Part shown: in pieces, positions 7,630-16,120 of the stretch | Numbering within the stretch: position 1 is the first letter of the stretch | Layout of the letters: each line of letters begins with the position of its first letter | Source: an uncultured Collinsella sp. | GTDB taxonomy: Bacteria > Actinomycetota > Coriobacteriia > Coriobacteriales > Coriobacteriaceae | Length of the DNA: 64,000 bases | Direction: 5' to 3' | Assembly: GCA_902497025.1 (NCBI GenBank) | Contig: CABVDJ010000003.1 | Coordinates: 78,984 to 142,983, forward strand | Translations under genes and position numbers: made by a program | The notes under the pieces: generated by a model | Databases searched by the model: none | Told to the model about the DNA's origin: nothing | Seen by the model: only the letters and a program-made list of their open reading frames with translations

Positions 7630-8862
7630 CTAGACTCCGTATTTCGTCTTTATGTCCCTTGAGAATGAATCGTAGTCTTCATAGAGCCCCTCTCTGCTTT
7701 CATCCTCGGCGTGGTTTACACGTTCAAGGAGCTTATCCTTTGGAGCCTCTTTTGCTATTGCGGCCTCGCTATCGGGTAATGTGGATTGCAAGAATAGTTC
7801 TAGAGCATGGACGTCTTTGAGTATGTAGCCCGTCGAACGACCCGCTCCTGTTTTTTCGATTGCGCTGCAACTAACAAGCTGACCGAGGGTTCGTTTAACG
7901 GTTACCTCGCTGATATCGGGGCAGTTGGACCGGATGTCGGATTTCTTAATGACGCCGGGTCTCTGTTGAAATAGAACAGCGATGCGCGCTTGCTTCGACA
8001 TGGGACGAGTGCTTGATTCAATTAAGGTACGCTGCTCGAGCTGTCGGTAGGCGGCCAGGGTTGTTCCGAGCATGAAACGGATAAAGGGTACTTCGGTGTT
8101 TTGATTTTCATTCCATCCAGTGGAGCTTGCAGCGAGGGCGTTGTAGTAAAGCGCTTTGTTGTCTTCAATAAGTCGTTCGATGCTGATGTAACGCGCAACG
8201 TCGTATCCAGTCTTTTCGAGCAGCAGCGTTGTAAGGAGCCGACTCATCCTGCCATTGCCATCGTTGAAGGGATGAATGCTGACAAAATCGAAGATAAAGC
8301 GGAGCGATATAAGGAGGGGATCGCAAACTTGGCGAGATAAAGCATCGTTGAGGGACTGGCAGGCTTCTTTAATAAGTCCCGGGGTTGCTAGAGCCGAAGG
8401 GGGCCTAAAGCGCACAAATCGATTACCTTGATCGTCAATGGAGACGATTTCGTTATCGCCATCTTTCCAATGGCCTCCATACGAGATTGCCGTGTGCGCC
8501 ATGAGGTCACGATGCAACTGCAGAATGACCGATGGCGTTACGGGAATGGAATCGTGTTGCTCGTGAATAAGCGACAACACATCTCGGTATCCAGCGATTT
8601 CTTCCTCTGCGCGGGAGCTTGGCTTGGCGGAATACGCCATGATCGCTTTGAGTCTTTTTTGGGTGGTAACAATTCCTTCAAGTCCGTTGGAGGATCGGGT
8701 GCTTTGGATCTTAGCCTCCTCCATTAGGGACGATAGAAGCTCGGGTTTGACTTGACTCAGAGCAAGCTGACGGCCTTTATGCTCGCGTATCGAGAGGAGG
8801 AGGTTGGTGATTGGAGTTGCTTCGAGTTCCGCTGGGACTGTGGTGTAATCGAACTGGCGCAT
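7630..8862 (-). CDS. Fic family protein adenylyltransferase
   Basis: Fic-fold enzyme, 410 aa, predicted to transfer AMP to protein hydroxyls; target unknown. The catalytic loop HPFNDGNGR spans residues 197-205. An inhibitory-helix-type motif S-N-G-L-E-G (residues 58-63, matching S/T-x-x-x-E-G/N) lies N-terminal to the Fic core, which would make it self-inhibited. Residues about 290-350 read as a winged helix (VIKKSDIRSNCPDISEVTVKRTL), as in Fic-wHTH proteins. RBS AAAGGA lies upstream of ATG 8862. It is a single gene with a large palindrome over its promoter (8871-8945), so autoregulation is plausible. Confidence 0.92.
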   Translation of the reverse strand: MRQFDYTTVPAELEATPITNLLLSIREHKGRQLALSQVKPELLSSLMEEAKIQSTRSSNGLEGIVTTQKRLKAIMAYSAKPSSRAEEEIAGYRDVLSLIHEQHDSIPVTPSVILQLHRDLMAHTAISYGGHWKDGDNEIVSIDDQGNRFVRFRPPSALATPGLIKEACQSLNDALSRQVCDPLLISLRFIFDFVSIHPFNDGNGRMSRLLTTLLLEKTGYDVARYISIERLIEDNKALYYNALAASSTGWNENQNTEVPFIRFMLGTTLAAYRQLEQRTLIESSTRPMSKQARIAVLFQQRPGVIKKSDIRSNCPDISEVTVKRTLGQLVSCSAIEKTGAGRSTGYILKDVHALELFLQSTLPDSEAAIAKEAPKDKLLERVNHAEDESREGLYEDYDSFSRDIKTKYGV

Positions 8863-8870
8863 GCGGCTCC

Positions 8871-8945
8871 TTTCGGTATCACGAACATACTTTCGATATC
8901 ATAATATCATTAAATGATACCGAAAGTATGTTCGTGATACCGAAA
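8871..8945. promoter_or_regulatory. 32-bp-arm palindrome covering fic promoter and RBS
   Basis: The left arm 8871-8902 and right arm 8914-8945 are inverted repeats with a single mismatch, around an 11-bp AT-rich spacer. Each arm carries GATACCGAAA-type and GTATGTTCGTGATACC-type submotifs. The left arm includes the fic Shine-Dalgarno, so the mRNA form could also mask translation. No other gene starts here, hence a likely fic operator. Confidence 0.75.
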
Positions 8946-9000
8946 ACTAGAAACCATGGTTCATAACTGCTTGGAAAGTTCGGATTTGACTATCTTATTG

Positions 9001-9055
9001 TCTTGATCTGTAACAGGTAGACGGTCGAAAGTGGGCTACGTGTTACAGATTGAGA
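9001..9055. repeat. 55-bp palindromic repeat, copy 1
   Basis: 15-bp arms TCTTGATCTGTAACA and TGTTACAGATTGAGA flank a 25-bp centre with an extra GTAG/CTAC pairing. It lies upstream of fic and beyond the end of lacG1. Confidence 0.85.
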
Positions 9056-9080
9056 TATTTCTGATCGGTCGTTCTGTTCG

Positions 9081-9136
9081 TCTAAATCTATAACAGTTAG
9101 GATTGAAAATCCCTGCTAGATGTTACAGATCGAGAC
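9081..9136. repeat. 55-bp palindromic repeat, copy 2
   Basis: Same architecture as copy 1, starting 80 bp later. The right arm is TGTTACAGATCGAGA and the left arm is a variant with one change (CTATAACA). Confidence 0.82.
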
Positions 9137-9159
9137 AAACGGCCTGCTCGGGCCGAGCC

Positions 9160-9208
9160 AAAAAAATCGGCCGCATGCGAACCCGTGGAGGGATTCTCAT
9201 GCGGCCGA
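9160..9208 (-). terminator. terminator of lacG1
   Basis: TCGGCCGCATG (9167-9177) pairs with CATGCGGCCGA (9198-9208). Read on the minus strand the stem is followed by seven T. Confidence 0.85.
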
Positions 9209-9229
9209 CAGGGGGGTATGCAGCGGAAA

Positions 9230-10651
9230 CTAGGCCATGAGCAGGCCGGTCTCCGCGACGTTCTTGTACCAGTATGCGCTTGCCTTGGGATAACGTTTCT
9301 GGGTCTCAAAGTCGATGTAGAACAGGCCGTAGCGCTTGTTGTAGCCGTTGGTCCAGGAGAACTGATCCTGCAGCGACCACACAAAGTAGCCGTCGACGTT
9401 TACGCCGCCGTCAATCGCCTTGAGGATCCATGCGAGATGCTGACGCATATAGTCGATGCGAGGGGCGTCATCGATAAAGCCGTCCTCGAAGTCGTCCTTA
9501 TAGCCCATGCCGTTCTCGGTGATGTAGATCTTTTTGTAGTTGGGGTAATCGTTCTTAATGCGGAGCAACAGGTCGTACAGGCCCTCGGGATAGATGATCC
9601 AGTCCCAATCGGTCGTGGGAACGCCTTCGCGCACGCATGCCTCGCCCACGCCCTTGAGGAACCAGCGCGAGGAGCCCTTGTCGCCGGTGCCATTGTGGTT
9701 GATGTCGTTTTCGCCCTCGGCGGCACGCAGAAACTGGCACTTGTAGGTGTTGACGCCCAGGCAATCGTTGTAGGGGAGCGCGGCGGTCAACGCGGCGATG
9801 TCCTCGTCGCGAACGTCGAGCTCGCCGCCGGCGATATGGGCCAGCTTGGTCGCAGCCTCCATGGTGTCGGCTGCATAGTGGCCGCGGAAGGTGGCGTCGA
9901 GTACCCAGCGGTTGTTGATGACGTCGGCCATGCGGGCGGCCTCGCAGTCGGCAGCGCTGTTGGGGTCGAGAGGATACTTGGGCTCCAGGTTCTGGACAAT
10001 GCCGATCTCGCCCTCAAAGCCGCCCTCATGGAAGGCGACGACAGCCTTGGCGTGGGCCACCATCATGTTGTGCATGAGCTGGAAGGCCTTGTCCAGGCGG
10101 TACTTCTCGCCGTGCGGCCAGTTGCCGACGATAAAGCTGCCCTCGGCGGTTGCGGGAATCTCGTTAAACGTGAACCAGTGCTTGACCTCGGTGAACTCGG
10201 CAAAGCAGAACTTGGCGTACTCGACAAAAGCGTCGATCGTCGTGCGCGTCAGGAAGCCCTCGCCGTCGTCCTGGTAGAAGGCCTCGGGCGTATCGAAGTG
10301 ATCGAGCGTGACATAGGGGATAACGCCGGCATTGTTGCAGGTGGCGAAAAGCTCGTGATAGAAAGCGACACCCTCGGGGTTAATCTCGCCGGTGCCGTTG
10401 GGGAAGATACGGCTCCAAGCGATGGAGACGCGAATACCGTTGATGCCGAAGCGCTGGCACAGGTCGATATCGACCGGGTACTTGTTGTAGAAATCGCTTG
10501 CGGGGTCGGGGGAGAAGCGACCCTGAGCTGCCAGGAAATCGTCCCAGGGCACTTTGCCCTTGCCGTGCGTACGGGTCTCGCCCTCAACTTGGTAAGCGGC
10601 GGTGGCGCCGCCAAACACAAAGCCGTCGGGGAACTGCATGGGGTTGGTCAT
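9230..10651 (-). CDS. lacG: 6-phospho-beta-galactosidase, GH1 (module A)
   Basis: Hydrolyses lactose-6-P or related phospho-beta-galactosides to glucose and galactose-6-P; 473 aa, usual LacG length. The acid/base Glu is E164 in WFTFNE and the nucleophile is E379 in YITENG. The whole protein resembles Gram-positive LacG, including GGATAAYQVEG, PASDFYNKYPVD, NGTGDKGSSRW and the KRYGLFYIDFETQKRYPK C-terminus. RBS AAAGGA precedes the ATG. It is second in the operon after lacE1, with a hairpin in the 75-nt gap. A 6-phospho-beta-glucosidase specificity remains possible. Confidence 0.92.
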   Translation of the reverse strand: MTNPMQFPDGFVFGGATAAYQVEGETRTHGKGKVPWDDFLAAQGRFSPDPASDFYNKYPVDIDLCQRFGINGIRVSIAWSRIFPNGTGEINPEGVAFYHELFATCNNAGVIPYVTLDHFDTPEAFYQDDGEGFLTRTTIDAFVEYAKFCFAEFTEVKHWFTFNEIPATAEGSFIVGNWPHGEKYRLDKAFQLMHNMMVAHAKAVVAFHEGGFEGEIGIVQNLEPKYPLDPNSAADCEAARMADVINNRWVLDATFRGHYAADTMEAATKLAHIAGGELDVRDEDIAALTAALPYNDCLGVNTYKCQFLRAAEGENDINHNGTGDKGSSRWFLKGVGEACVREGVPTTDWDWIIYPEGLYDLLLRIKNDYPNYKKIYITENGMGYKDDFEDGFIDDAPRIDYMRQHLAWILKAIDGGVNVDGYFVWSLQDQFSWTNGYNKRYGLFYIDFETQKRYPKASAYWYKNVAETGLLMA

Positions 10652-10685
10652 GAGTCATCCTTTCTGTGGAATACGAATATGGAGA

Positions 10686-10712
10686 GGTGCCCGAACTGGG
10701 GATCCGGGCACC
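10686..10712 (-). other. intercistronic stem-loop lacE1-lacG1
   Basis: GGTGCCCG (10686-10693) pairs with CGGGCACC (10705-10712). No T-run follows on the minus strand, so it is more likely an mRNA processing or stability element than a terminator. Confidence 0.7.
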
Positions 10713-10726
10713 AACAGAGGGAGGAA

Positions 10727-12484
10727 CTAGTCGAGGTTCTCGCGGAGCCACTTGATGGCGCCGGCGGGGTCGCGGGTTAGGTCGATATATTCCTTGCCGC
10801 GCGGGGCGAGCAGCTTAATGCCCAGACGATCGGTGTCGGCCTTCATGTCGTTGTAGTAGCTACGGACCTGCGGGGCAAGCACGATGACGTCGTACTGATC
10901 CATGATGGCAGTGTGCTGGCCATAGGCGCCTGCGGAGGAAGCGATGTTCTCTCCGGTCTGTGCGGCACCTTCCTTGATGGCGTTGGCGAGCATGGCAGAG
11001 GTGCCGGCGCCGGCGCACAGGACGAGGACCTTCAGGCCATCGACATCCTTCTTGGCGGATACTTCGGCGGCGGGCTCGGGCTGATCGGCGACAGGCTTGC
11101 TGTCGGCGACAGCGGTAGTCTGCTCGACAGCGGGCGCAGAGGCGTTGGCGGCGATGGCAGCGGCACCATCGGAATCAAGACCCAGCTCGGCGGCGCGCTC
11201 GGCCTCCTGGTCGCAGAGCAGCTTATCGTATGCCTTCAAGAACGGCAGGTAGATGATGGCGTCCAGCAAGATAATGATCGCGACAAACACCAGGGCGATA
11301 AGCTGGAAGTTCGTGGTGATGAAGATGCCGATGGGGGCAGGGGTGGCCCAAGGCACCACGAAGGAGAAGCCGTTCATGCCCACGTTATCGATAAAGAACT
11401 TGGCAACACTCACGTTGACGCAGCCGGCGGCAACAAAGGGGACGAGCATGTAGGGGTTAAGGATCATCGGCGCGCCAAAGAGCAGCGGTTCGTTGACGGC
11501 GAAGGCCACAGGAACAATCGAGGCCTTACCGACGGCTTTGAGCTGCTTGGACTTCATAAAGAGAATCAGCAGAAGCGGCACGATGAACGTGGCGCCGGTG
11601 CCGCCGAACTCACCCACGAGCGACATGTTAAAGGTGAGGGAGTGGGCGGGGTGGCCGCCTGCCAGCAGAACCTGCAGGTTCTCGGCCTGGTTGGCAAGAC
11701 GGATGGGGTCGATGCCCGGCTGGACGATCGAGGGGCCGTGGACGCCGATAAACCAGAAGAACGCGGTGGCTGCCTGGATAAGGATAAGGCCAGGATAGGT
11801 TTCTACAGCGGTGAAGAGCGGGGAGAGCAGTTTGATAAGCAGCTCGGAGAACGGAACGCCCATGAGGTTGCGCACGACGACATCGATGATGCCGCAGATG
11901 ATGACAGCACCGCCAAAGGGGATGATGTCGCGGAAGTTCTGAGCGATGGCGCCCGGGACCTCCTTGGGCAGCTTAATGGTCAGATCGCGCGAGACGCAGA
12001 ACTTATAGACCCACACGGTAATGAACGCGGCGATATAGGCCGAGAACAGACCGCGCGTGCCCATGCTGGTGCAATCGAAGACCGAAAGCTCGGAGCCGTT
12101 GAACTTGGTGGTGAACTGCGTGACTGCGAGCAGCAGCATACTGCACTGGGCGGCCACCATGGTGGAACCGTCGTTGAGCACTTTGCCGGCGGGCATGCGA
12201 CGATTCATGGATGCCGTGAAGTTCTTGGCAGTGGTGCCGGCAACCATGATGCCCATGACGCCCATGGTGAAGTTGTAGAGCTTGTTGCACCAGTCGATGA
12301 GCGGCTGGGGCAGCGTGACGCCGACTACGCCGGGAAGGGTGGCAATGAGCAGAAAGATCGAAGAGGTGAGGACAATGGGCATGCACCCAAGGAATCCGTC
12401 CTTGATGGCCTGGAGGTATATGTTCCTCGAGATCTTCTCAAAGAACGGCTGATGCTTTTCGAGCATCTTTACGATGGCGTCCAT
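10727..12484 (-). CDS. lacE: PTS lactose-family EIICB component (module A)
   Basis: Membrane permease that imports and phosphorylates a lactose-type sugar, taking phosphate from EIIA-Lac; 585 aa, matching LacE. The N-terminus FFEKISRNIYLQAIKDGF, repeated hydrophobic segments, HGPSIVQPGI, GGTGATFIVP and NEPLLFGAP are EIIC features. After an Ala/Glu-rich linker (about 430-480) comes the EIIB domain with phospho-Cys C490 in VLVLCAGAGTS. RBS AAAGGAGCT is upstream. It is first in the operon with lacG1 and divergent from a LacI gene across a perfect palindromic operator. Confidence 0.94.
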   Translation of the reverse strand: MDAIVKMLEKHQPFFEKISRNIYLQAIKDGFLGCMPIVLTSSIFLLIATLPGVVGVTLPQPLIDWCNKLYNFTMGVMGIMVAGTTAKNFTASMNRRMPAGKVLNDGSTMVAAQCSMLLLAVTQFTTKFNGSELSVFDCTSMGTRGLFSAYIAAFITVWVYKFCVSRDLTIKLPKEVPGAIAQNFRDIIPFGGAVIICGIIDVVVRNLMGVPFSELLIKLLSPLFTAVETYPGLILIQAATAFFWFIGVHGPSIVQPGIDPIRLANQAENLQVLLAGGHPAHSLTFNMSLVGEFGGTGATFIVPLLLILFMKSKQLKAVGKASIVPVAFAVNEPLLFGAPMILNPYMLVPFVAAGCVNVSVAKFFIDNVGMNGFSFVVPWATPAPIGIFITTNFQLIALVFVAIIILLDAIIYLPFLKAYDKLLCDQEAERAAELGLDSDGAAAIAANASAPAVEQTTAVADSKPVADQPEPAAEVSAKKDVDGLKVLVLCAGAGTSAMLANAIKEGAAQTGENIASSAGAYGQHTAIMDQYDVIVLAPQVRSYYNDMKADTDRLGIKLLAPRGKEYIDLTRDPAGAIKWLRENLD

Positions 12485-12585
12485 AGAGCTCCTTTACTAC
12501 TTGATGCGCGATGCATGTGGATGGAACTGGTCGTCGATGGATGGTCAGGACTGCCCGGAAGCCTTCCTGCTTAAGGAAGGCATTG

Positions 12586-12609
12586 CGAAATGACAACGTT
12601 GTCATTTCG
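12586..12609. promoter_or_regulatory. LacI operator, module A
   Basis: Perfect 24-bp palindrome, each half reading CGAAATGACAAC or its complement, centred between lacE1 and the divergent lacI. A partial site AATGACAACGT follows at 12612-12622. Symmetry and position suggest binding by the adjacent LacI protein. Confidence 0.8.
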
Positions 12610-12759
12610 TTAATGACAACGTAAGACATTTTTGGAAGAGCAACAAGGATTTACGGGTGAACGGTCGATATTGTCCGATAAACGGCTGATTTATCAGTCA
12701 GGCAGGTAGTGTATGCTAGAACACAAAAAACAAGCGATAGAGAACCGAGTGGAGAAGCA

Positions 12760-13770
12760 GTGGCAACGATGGACAAGAAAAATGTCTCGATGAATGATGT
12801 GGCAGTTGCCGCGGGCGTTTCTCTCAAGACGGTGTCGCGCGTAATCAACGAGCCCGATAGCGTGCGAGAGTCGACACGCGATAAAGTCCATTCCGCAATG
12901 GAGGCGCTCGGGTTTCGAGCCAACTTTGCCGCGCGTTCACTCAAGTTGGGCCGTTACGGGTGCATCGGCGTGGTGCTGTTCCACTTGTCAGGCGGTGCCG
13001 TGGACATGATTGACGGTATCGCCGATGCCGCCGAAGAACGCGGCTTTGCGCTCACGATGATCAAAAAGCGGACGGGGGAGAAGATGACCCTTGCCGAAGC
13101 GGCGCGTAGGATGTCGCAGCTTCCCGTCGACGGCATGATCTTCAATCTGCGCCAGATGGTCGATGACTTTGATACCTTTGAGGCGCCGAAAGACCTCAAG
13201 ACGGTGATTATCACGCCGATGGAGCATCCTGCCTGCTCTACCGTTAGTGACGATCAAGAGGGTGGTGCGCGCATGGCGTGCGAGTACTTCTTAAATCGCG
13301 GGCACAAGAACGTGTACTTCGTCTCTGGTAAGAAAGAAGCGCTGTCGAGCCAGTGCCGTATGAAAGGTTGGCGAGCGGCGCTCGAGGCGCGTGGCATTGA
13401 GCCGCCCGAGCCTCTGCAAGGCGATTGGAATGCGGATAGTGGCTATGCCGCGGGCCTTGTGCTTGCCGATAAACCCGATTGCACGGCGGTCCTCGCTGCT
13501 AACGACTGCATGGCAAACGGCGTGATGATGGCTCTACGTGACAAGGGTCTGAGTGTGCCCGACGACGTGTCCGTGATCGGCTTCGACGATGAGCTCTACA
13601 AGACGATTCCCAACTCGATTCTGACGTCAGTGAAGTTCCGTCACCGCGAACTGGGCGTCCGTGCGCTTAATGAGGTCGTCGCAGGTCTGGAAGCCCCGAG
13701 CTCCAGAAGCCGTACGCTCGTCTCGGGCGTGTTGGTCGAGCGTTCCAGCGTAAGGGATCTGCGGGCGTAG
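12760..13770 (+). CDS. LacI-family repressor, module A
   Basis: Sugar-responsive repressor of 336 aa, likely controlling lacE1-lacG1. The N-terminal helix-turn-helix is MNDVAVAAGVSLKTVSRVINEP and is followed by a periplasmic-binding-protein-like core with VLAANDCMANGVM and DVSVIGFDDE near the C-terminus. GTG 12760 is chosen because GGAG lies 5 nt upstream; ATG 12769 and a longer frame from 12709 are alternatives. It is divergent from lacE1, and copies 3-6 of the 55-bp palindrome follow its stop. Confidence 0.92.
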   Translation: MATMDKKNVSMNDVAVAAGVSLKTVSRVINEPDSVRESTRDKVHSAMEALGFRANFAARSLKLGRYGCIGVVLFHLSGGAVDMIDGIADAAEERGFALTMIKKRTGEKMTLAEAARRMSQLPVDGMIFNLRQMVDDFDTFEAPKDLKTVIITPMEHPACSTVSDDQEGGARMACEYFLNRGHKNVYFVSGKKEALSSQCRMKGWRAALEARGIEPPEPLQGDWNADSGYAAGLVLADKPDCTAVLAANDCMANGVMMALRDKGLSVPDDVSVIGFDDELYKTIPNSILTSVKFRHRELGVRALNEVVAGLEAPSSRSRTLVSGVLVERSSVRDLRA

Positions 13771-13788
13771 ACGTGCTCGGCCTGCTCG

Positions 13789-13843
13789 TCTAAATCTGTA
13801 ACAGGTGGGACCCGAAAACTCGGCTAGATGTTACAGATTTAGA
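13789..13843. repeat. 55-bp palindromic repeat, copy 3
   Basis: Arms TCTAAATCTGTAACA and TGTTACAGATTTAGA are perfectly complementary. It is the first unit of a four-unit array. Confidence 0.88.
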
Positions 13844-13869
13844 CAATTCGGCCCGGCTTATTCCGTTTG

Positions 13870-13924
13870 TCTCGATCTGTAACAGTTAGGAGTGAAATGA
13901 CCAGCCAGGTGTTACAGATCTAGA
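13870..13924. repeat. 55-bp palindromic repeat, copy 4
   Basis: Arms TCTCGATCTGTAACA and TGTTACAGATCTAGA, 81 bp after copy 3. Confidence 0.86.
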
Positions 13925-13949
13925 TTGATTGGATTGACCCATCTGTTTG

Positions 13950-14004
13950 TCTCGATCTGTAACATCTAAGCGGTCAAAAGCGGTCTACATGTTACAGATT
14001 GAGA
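13950..14004. repeat. 55-bp palindromic repeat, copy 5
   Basis: Arms TCTCGATCTGTAACA and TGTTACAGATTGAGA, 80 bp after copy 4. Confidence 0.86.
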
Positions 14005-14028
14005 TTTTTGGCTTGGCCTGTGCGTTCA

Positions 14029-14083
14029 CCTCGATCTGTAACAGCTGGGACCCAAAAACTCGGCTAGATGTTACAGATTAAGA
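14029..14083. repeat. 55-bp palindromic repeat, copy 6
   Basis: Arms CCTCGATCTGTAACA and TGTTACAGATTAAGA, 79 bp after copy 5. Its centre nearly matches that of copy 3. Confidence 0.84.
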
Positions 14084-14111
14084 TGAACAGGAGGACGGGT
14101 GCGGTCTAAAC

Positions 14112-14157
14112 AAAATGGCCCGCGCATCACGCATCGATGCACGGGCCATTTTTTTTC
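14112..14157. terminator. bidirectional terminator between lacI (module A) and lacE2
   Basis: AAATGGCCCG (14113-14122) pairs with CGGGCCATTT (14142-14151). Eight T follow on the plus strand, and AAAA/TTTT borders the other side. It lies between two convergent genes. Confidence 0.85.
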
Positions 14158-14183
14158 TGCGAGCGGCAGGTGGCGTCAGCGTC

Positions 14184-15944
14184 TTATGCCTCGAGGTTTT
14201 CCTCGATCCAGGCGACGGCACCCTTGGGATCCTTAGTGAGGTCGATGTACTGTTTGCCCTTGGGCGACAGCAGCGTGATGCCCAGGCGGTCGGTGTCGGC
14301 CTTCATCTCGTTGTAATAGGTGCGAACCTGCGGAGCCAGGACGATGACGTTGTACTGGTCCATGATGGCGTAGTGGCTGCCGTAGGCACCGGCGTTGGCG
14401 GTAATGTCGATGCCCAGCTCGTCGGCGCCTTCCTTAAGCGCGTTGGCGAGCAGTGCAGAGGTGCCGGCGCCAGCGCACAGAACCAGAACCCTCAGATCCT
14501 TGCCCTTAAGGGCGGACGGAGCTGCGGAGGCCTCAGTGGCAGAAGCGGTCTCGACAACAGGAGCCTCAACGGCGGGGGCGGCAGCGGTCTTGACGGCCTT
14601 GGTCTCCTCGGCCTCTTCTTCGGCCAGGGTCTCGGCCTCCTGCTTGCACAGGACGTTGTCGTAGGCCTTGCAGAACGGGTAGTAGATTAAGAAGTCAACG
14701 ACCAGCAGGACGACAACCAGGACCAGAGAGATCGGCTGGAAGTTGGTGTCGATGAAGGTGCCGATCGGTCCGGGGAGTGCCCACGGCATGGCATAGATAA
14801 AGCCGTTCATGCCCAAAAAGTCGATGAAGAACTTACCAATGAGGACGTTGGCCACGGGGGCAAACAGGAACGGGATCAGGAAGTACGGGTTGAGGATGAT
14901 GGGCGCGGCGAACAGCAGCGGTTCGTTGACGGCGAACATCACGGGTACGACAGAGGCTTTGCCGACGGCCTTGAGCTGCTTGGAGCGCATAAAGAGCAGG
15001 AAGATGATCGGGACAATGAACGTGGCGCCGGTGCCGCCGAGTTCGCCGATGTAGTTACCGAAGTTCTCGGTCAGGGCGAGGGCGGGGTGACCGCCGGCCT
15101 GCAGCGTGGCGAGGTTGGTGGTGATGTTGCCAAACAGCGCGGCGTTGAGGGCAGGCTTAACGACCGAGGGGCCGTGGATGCCCATGAACCAGAACAGCGG
15201 GATCATGAACCAGATGAGGGCGAGGCCGGCGTAGGAATCGGCAGCGGCGAACAGCGGGCTCACCAGCGTGGAGATGACGTTGGCAAACGGGACGGCCAAG
15301 CAGGTGCGGCAGATAACGTCGATGACGGCGACAAACAGGATGGAGAAGCTGAAGGCGAAGATGTCGCGGAAGTTCTGGGCGATGGCGCCGGGGACTTCTT
15401 TGGGCAGCTTGATGGTGATGTCTCGCTTAATGCAGAAGGCATAGATGTTGACCGTGGCAAATGCGGCGACAAAGGAGCTCAGTAGGCCCTTGGTGCCCAT
15501 GTTGTCGGTAAAGAACACCGAGACATCGGCGCCGTCGATCTTGGCACTCGTCTGGGTAACGGCCAAGATGAGCATAGCGCACATGGCGGCGACCATGGTG
15601 CTCGTGGCGTTGATGGCCTTGCCGGCAGGCATGCGGCGGTTCTTGGAGCCGGTCAGCGCGCTTGCGGTGGTGCCGGCGACCATGATGCCCACGACGCCCA
15701 TCGTGAAGTTGTAAACCTTGTTGCAGAAGTTCACGACGTCGACGTTCCACCAGTCGGGCAGCGTAAAGCCGCCGACCGTGGCGACAACGCCCGGCAGGGT
15801 CGAAATAAGCAGGAAGACAGAAGAAGACAGGATGATGGGCATTGCTGCCAAAAAGCCGTCTTTAATGGCCTGAAGGTAGATGTTCTTAGAGACCTTGTCG
15901 AAGTACGGCTGACCTTTCTCCAAGAACTTAACGATCGATTCCAT
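14184..15944 (-). CDS. lacE: PTS lactose-family EIICB component (module B)
   Basis: Second LacE-type permease, 586 aa, with the same EIIC-linker-EIIB order as lacE1 and phospho-Cys at C490 (VLVLCAGAGTS). Distinctive segments are YFDKVSKNIYLQAIKDGF, IHGPSVVKP, GELGGTGATFIVP and NEPLLFAAP. RBS AGAGGAGCG precedes the ATG. In this module lacE is downstream of lacG2, the reverse of modules A and C, and is separated from it by a strong hairpin. It probably depends on the single lacF at 24068. Confidence 0.94.
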   Translation of the reverse strand: MESIVKFLEKGQPYFDKVSKNIYLQAIKDGFLAAMPIILSSSVFLLISTLPGVVATVGGFTLPDWWNVDVVNFCNKVYNFTMGVVGIMVAGTTASALTGSKNRRMPAGKAINATSTMVAAMCAMLILAVTQTSAKIDGADVSVFFTDNMGTKGLLSSFVAAFATVNIYAFCIKRDITIKLPKEVPGAIAQNFRDIFAFSFSILFVAVIDVICRTCLAVPFANVISTLVSPLFAAADSYAGLALIWFMIPLFWFMGIHGPSVVKPALNAALFGNITTNLATLQAGGHPALALTENFGNYIGELGGTGATFIVPIIFLLFMRSKQLKAVGKASVVPVMFAVNEPLLFAAPIILNPYFLIPFLFAPVANVLIGKFFIDFLGMNGFIYAMPWALPGPIGTFIDTNFQPISLVLVVVLLVVDFLIYYPFCKAYDNVLCKQEAETLAEEEAEETKAVKTAAAPAVEAPVVETASATEASAAPSALKGKDLRVLVLCAGAGTSALLANALKEGADELGIDITANAGAYGSHYAIMDQYNVIVLAPQVRTYYNEMKADTDRLGITLLSPKGKQYIDLTKDPKGAVAWIEENLEA

Positions 15945-16052
15945 AGTTCACGCTCCTCTTTGCATGAAATCTTAATGGCATGGACGTTGAAAACCTATAT
16001 GGTCTCCCGCTTGCTAAAAGCCCGGGTGCAGGCGGGGTCGGTCCCAGGGGGA

Positions 16053-16099
16053 GAGAGGGGAGCGGCTGGGTTTGTATCGCATAGGGCCGCTCCCCTCTC
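16053..16099 (-). other. intercistronic stem-loop lacG2-lacE2
   Basis: Perfect 14-bp inverted repeat GAGAGGGGAGCGGC (16053-16066) and its complement (16086-16099) around a 19-nt loop. There is no T-run on either side. It could cause partial termination or protect the upstream lacG2 mRNA from 3' decay. Confidence 0.75.
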
Positions 16100-16120
16100 G
16101 GGGGAAAGCGAGGCGATGCG

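Noticed and set aside
9230..10651. Naming the GH1 enzymes as 6-phospho-beta-glucosidases (BglA)
   Set aside because: Whole-length resemblance to Gram-positive LacG, LacE-type partners and nearby lacABCFX favour 6-phospho-beta-galactosidase; glucosidase activity is kept only as an alternative.
13789..14083. Possible CRISPR array because of regular repeats
   Set aside because: Units are palindromic 55-mers whose centres resemble each other, with short similar linkers. There are no unique spacers of constant length between identical repeats and no cas genes.
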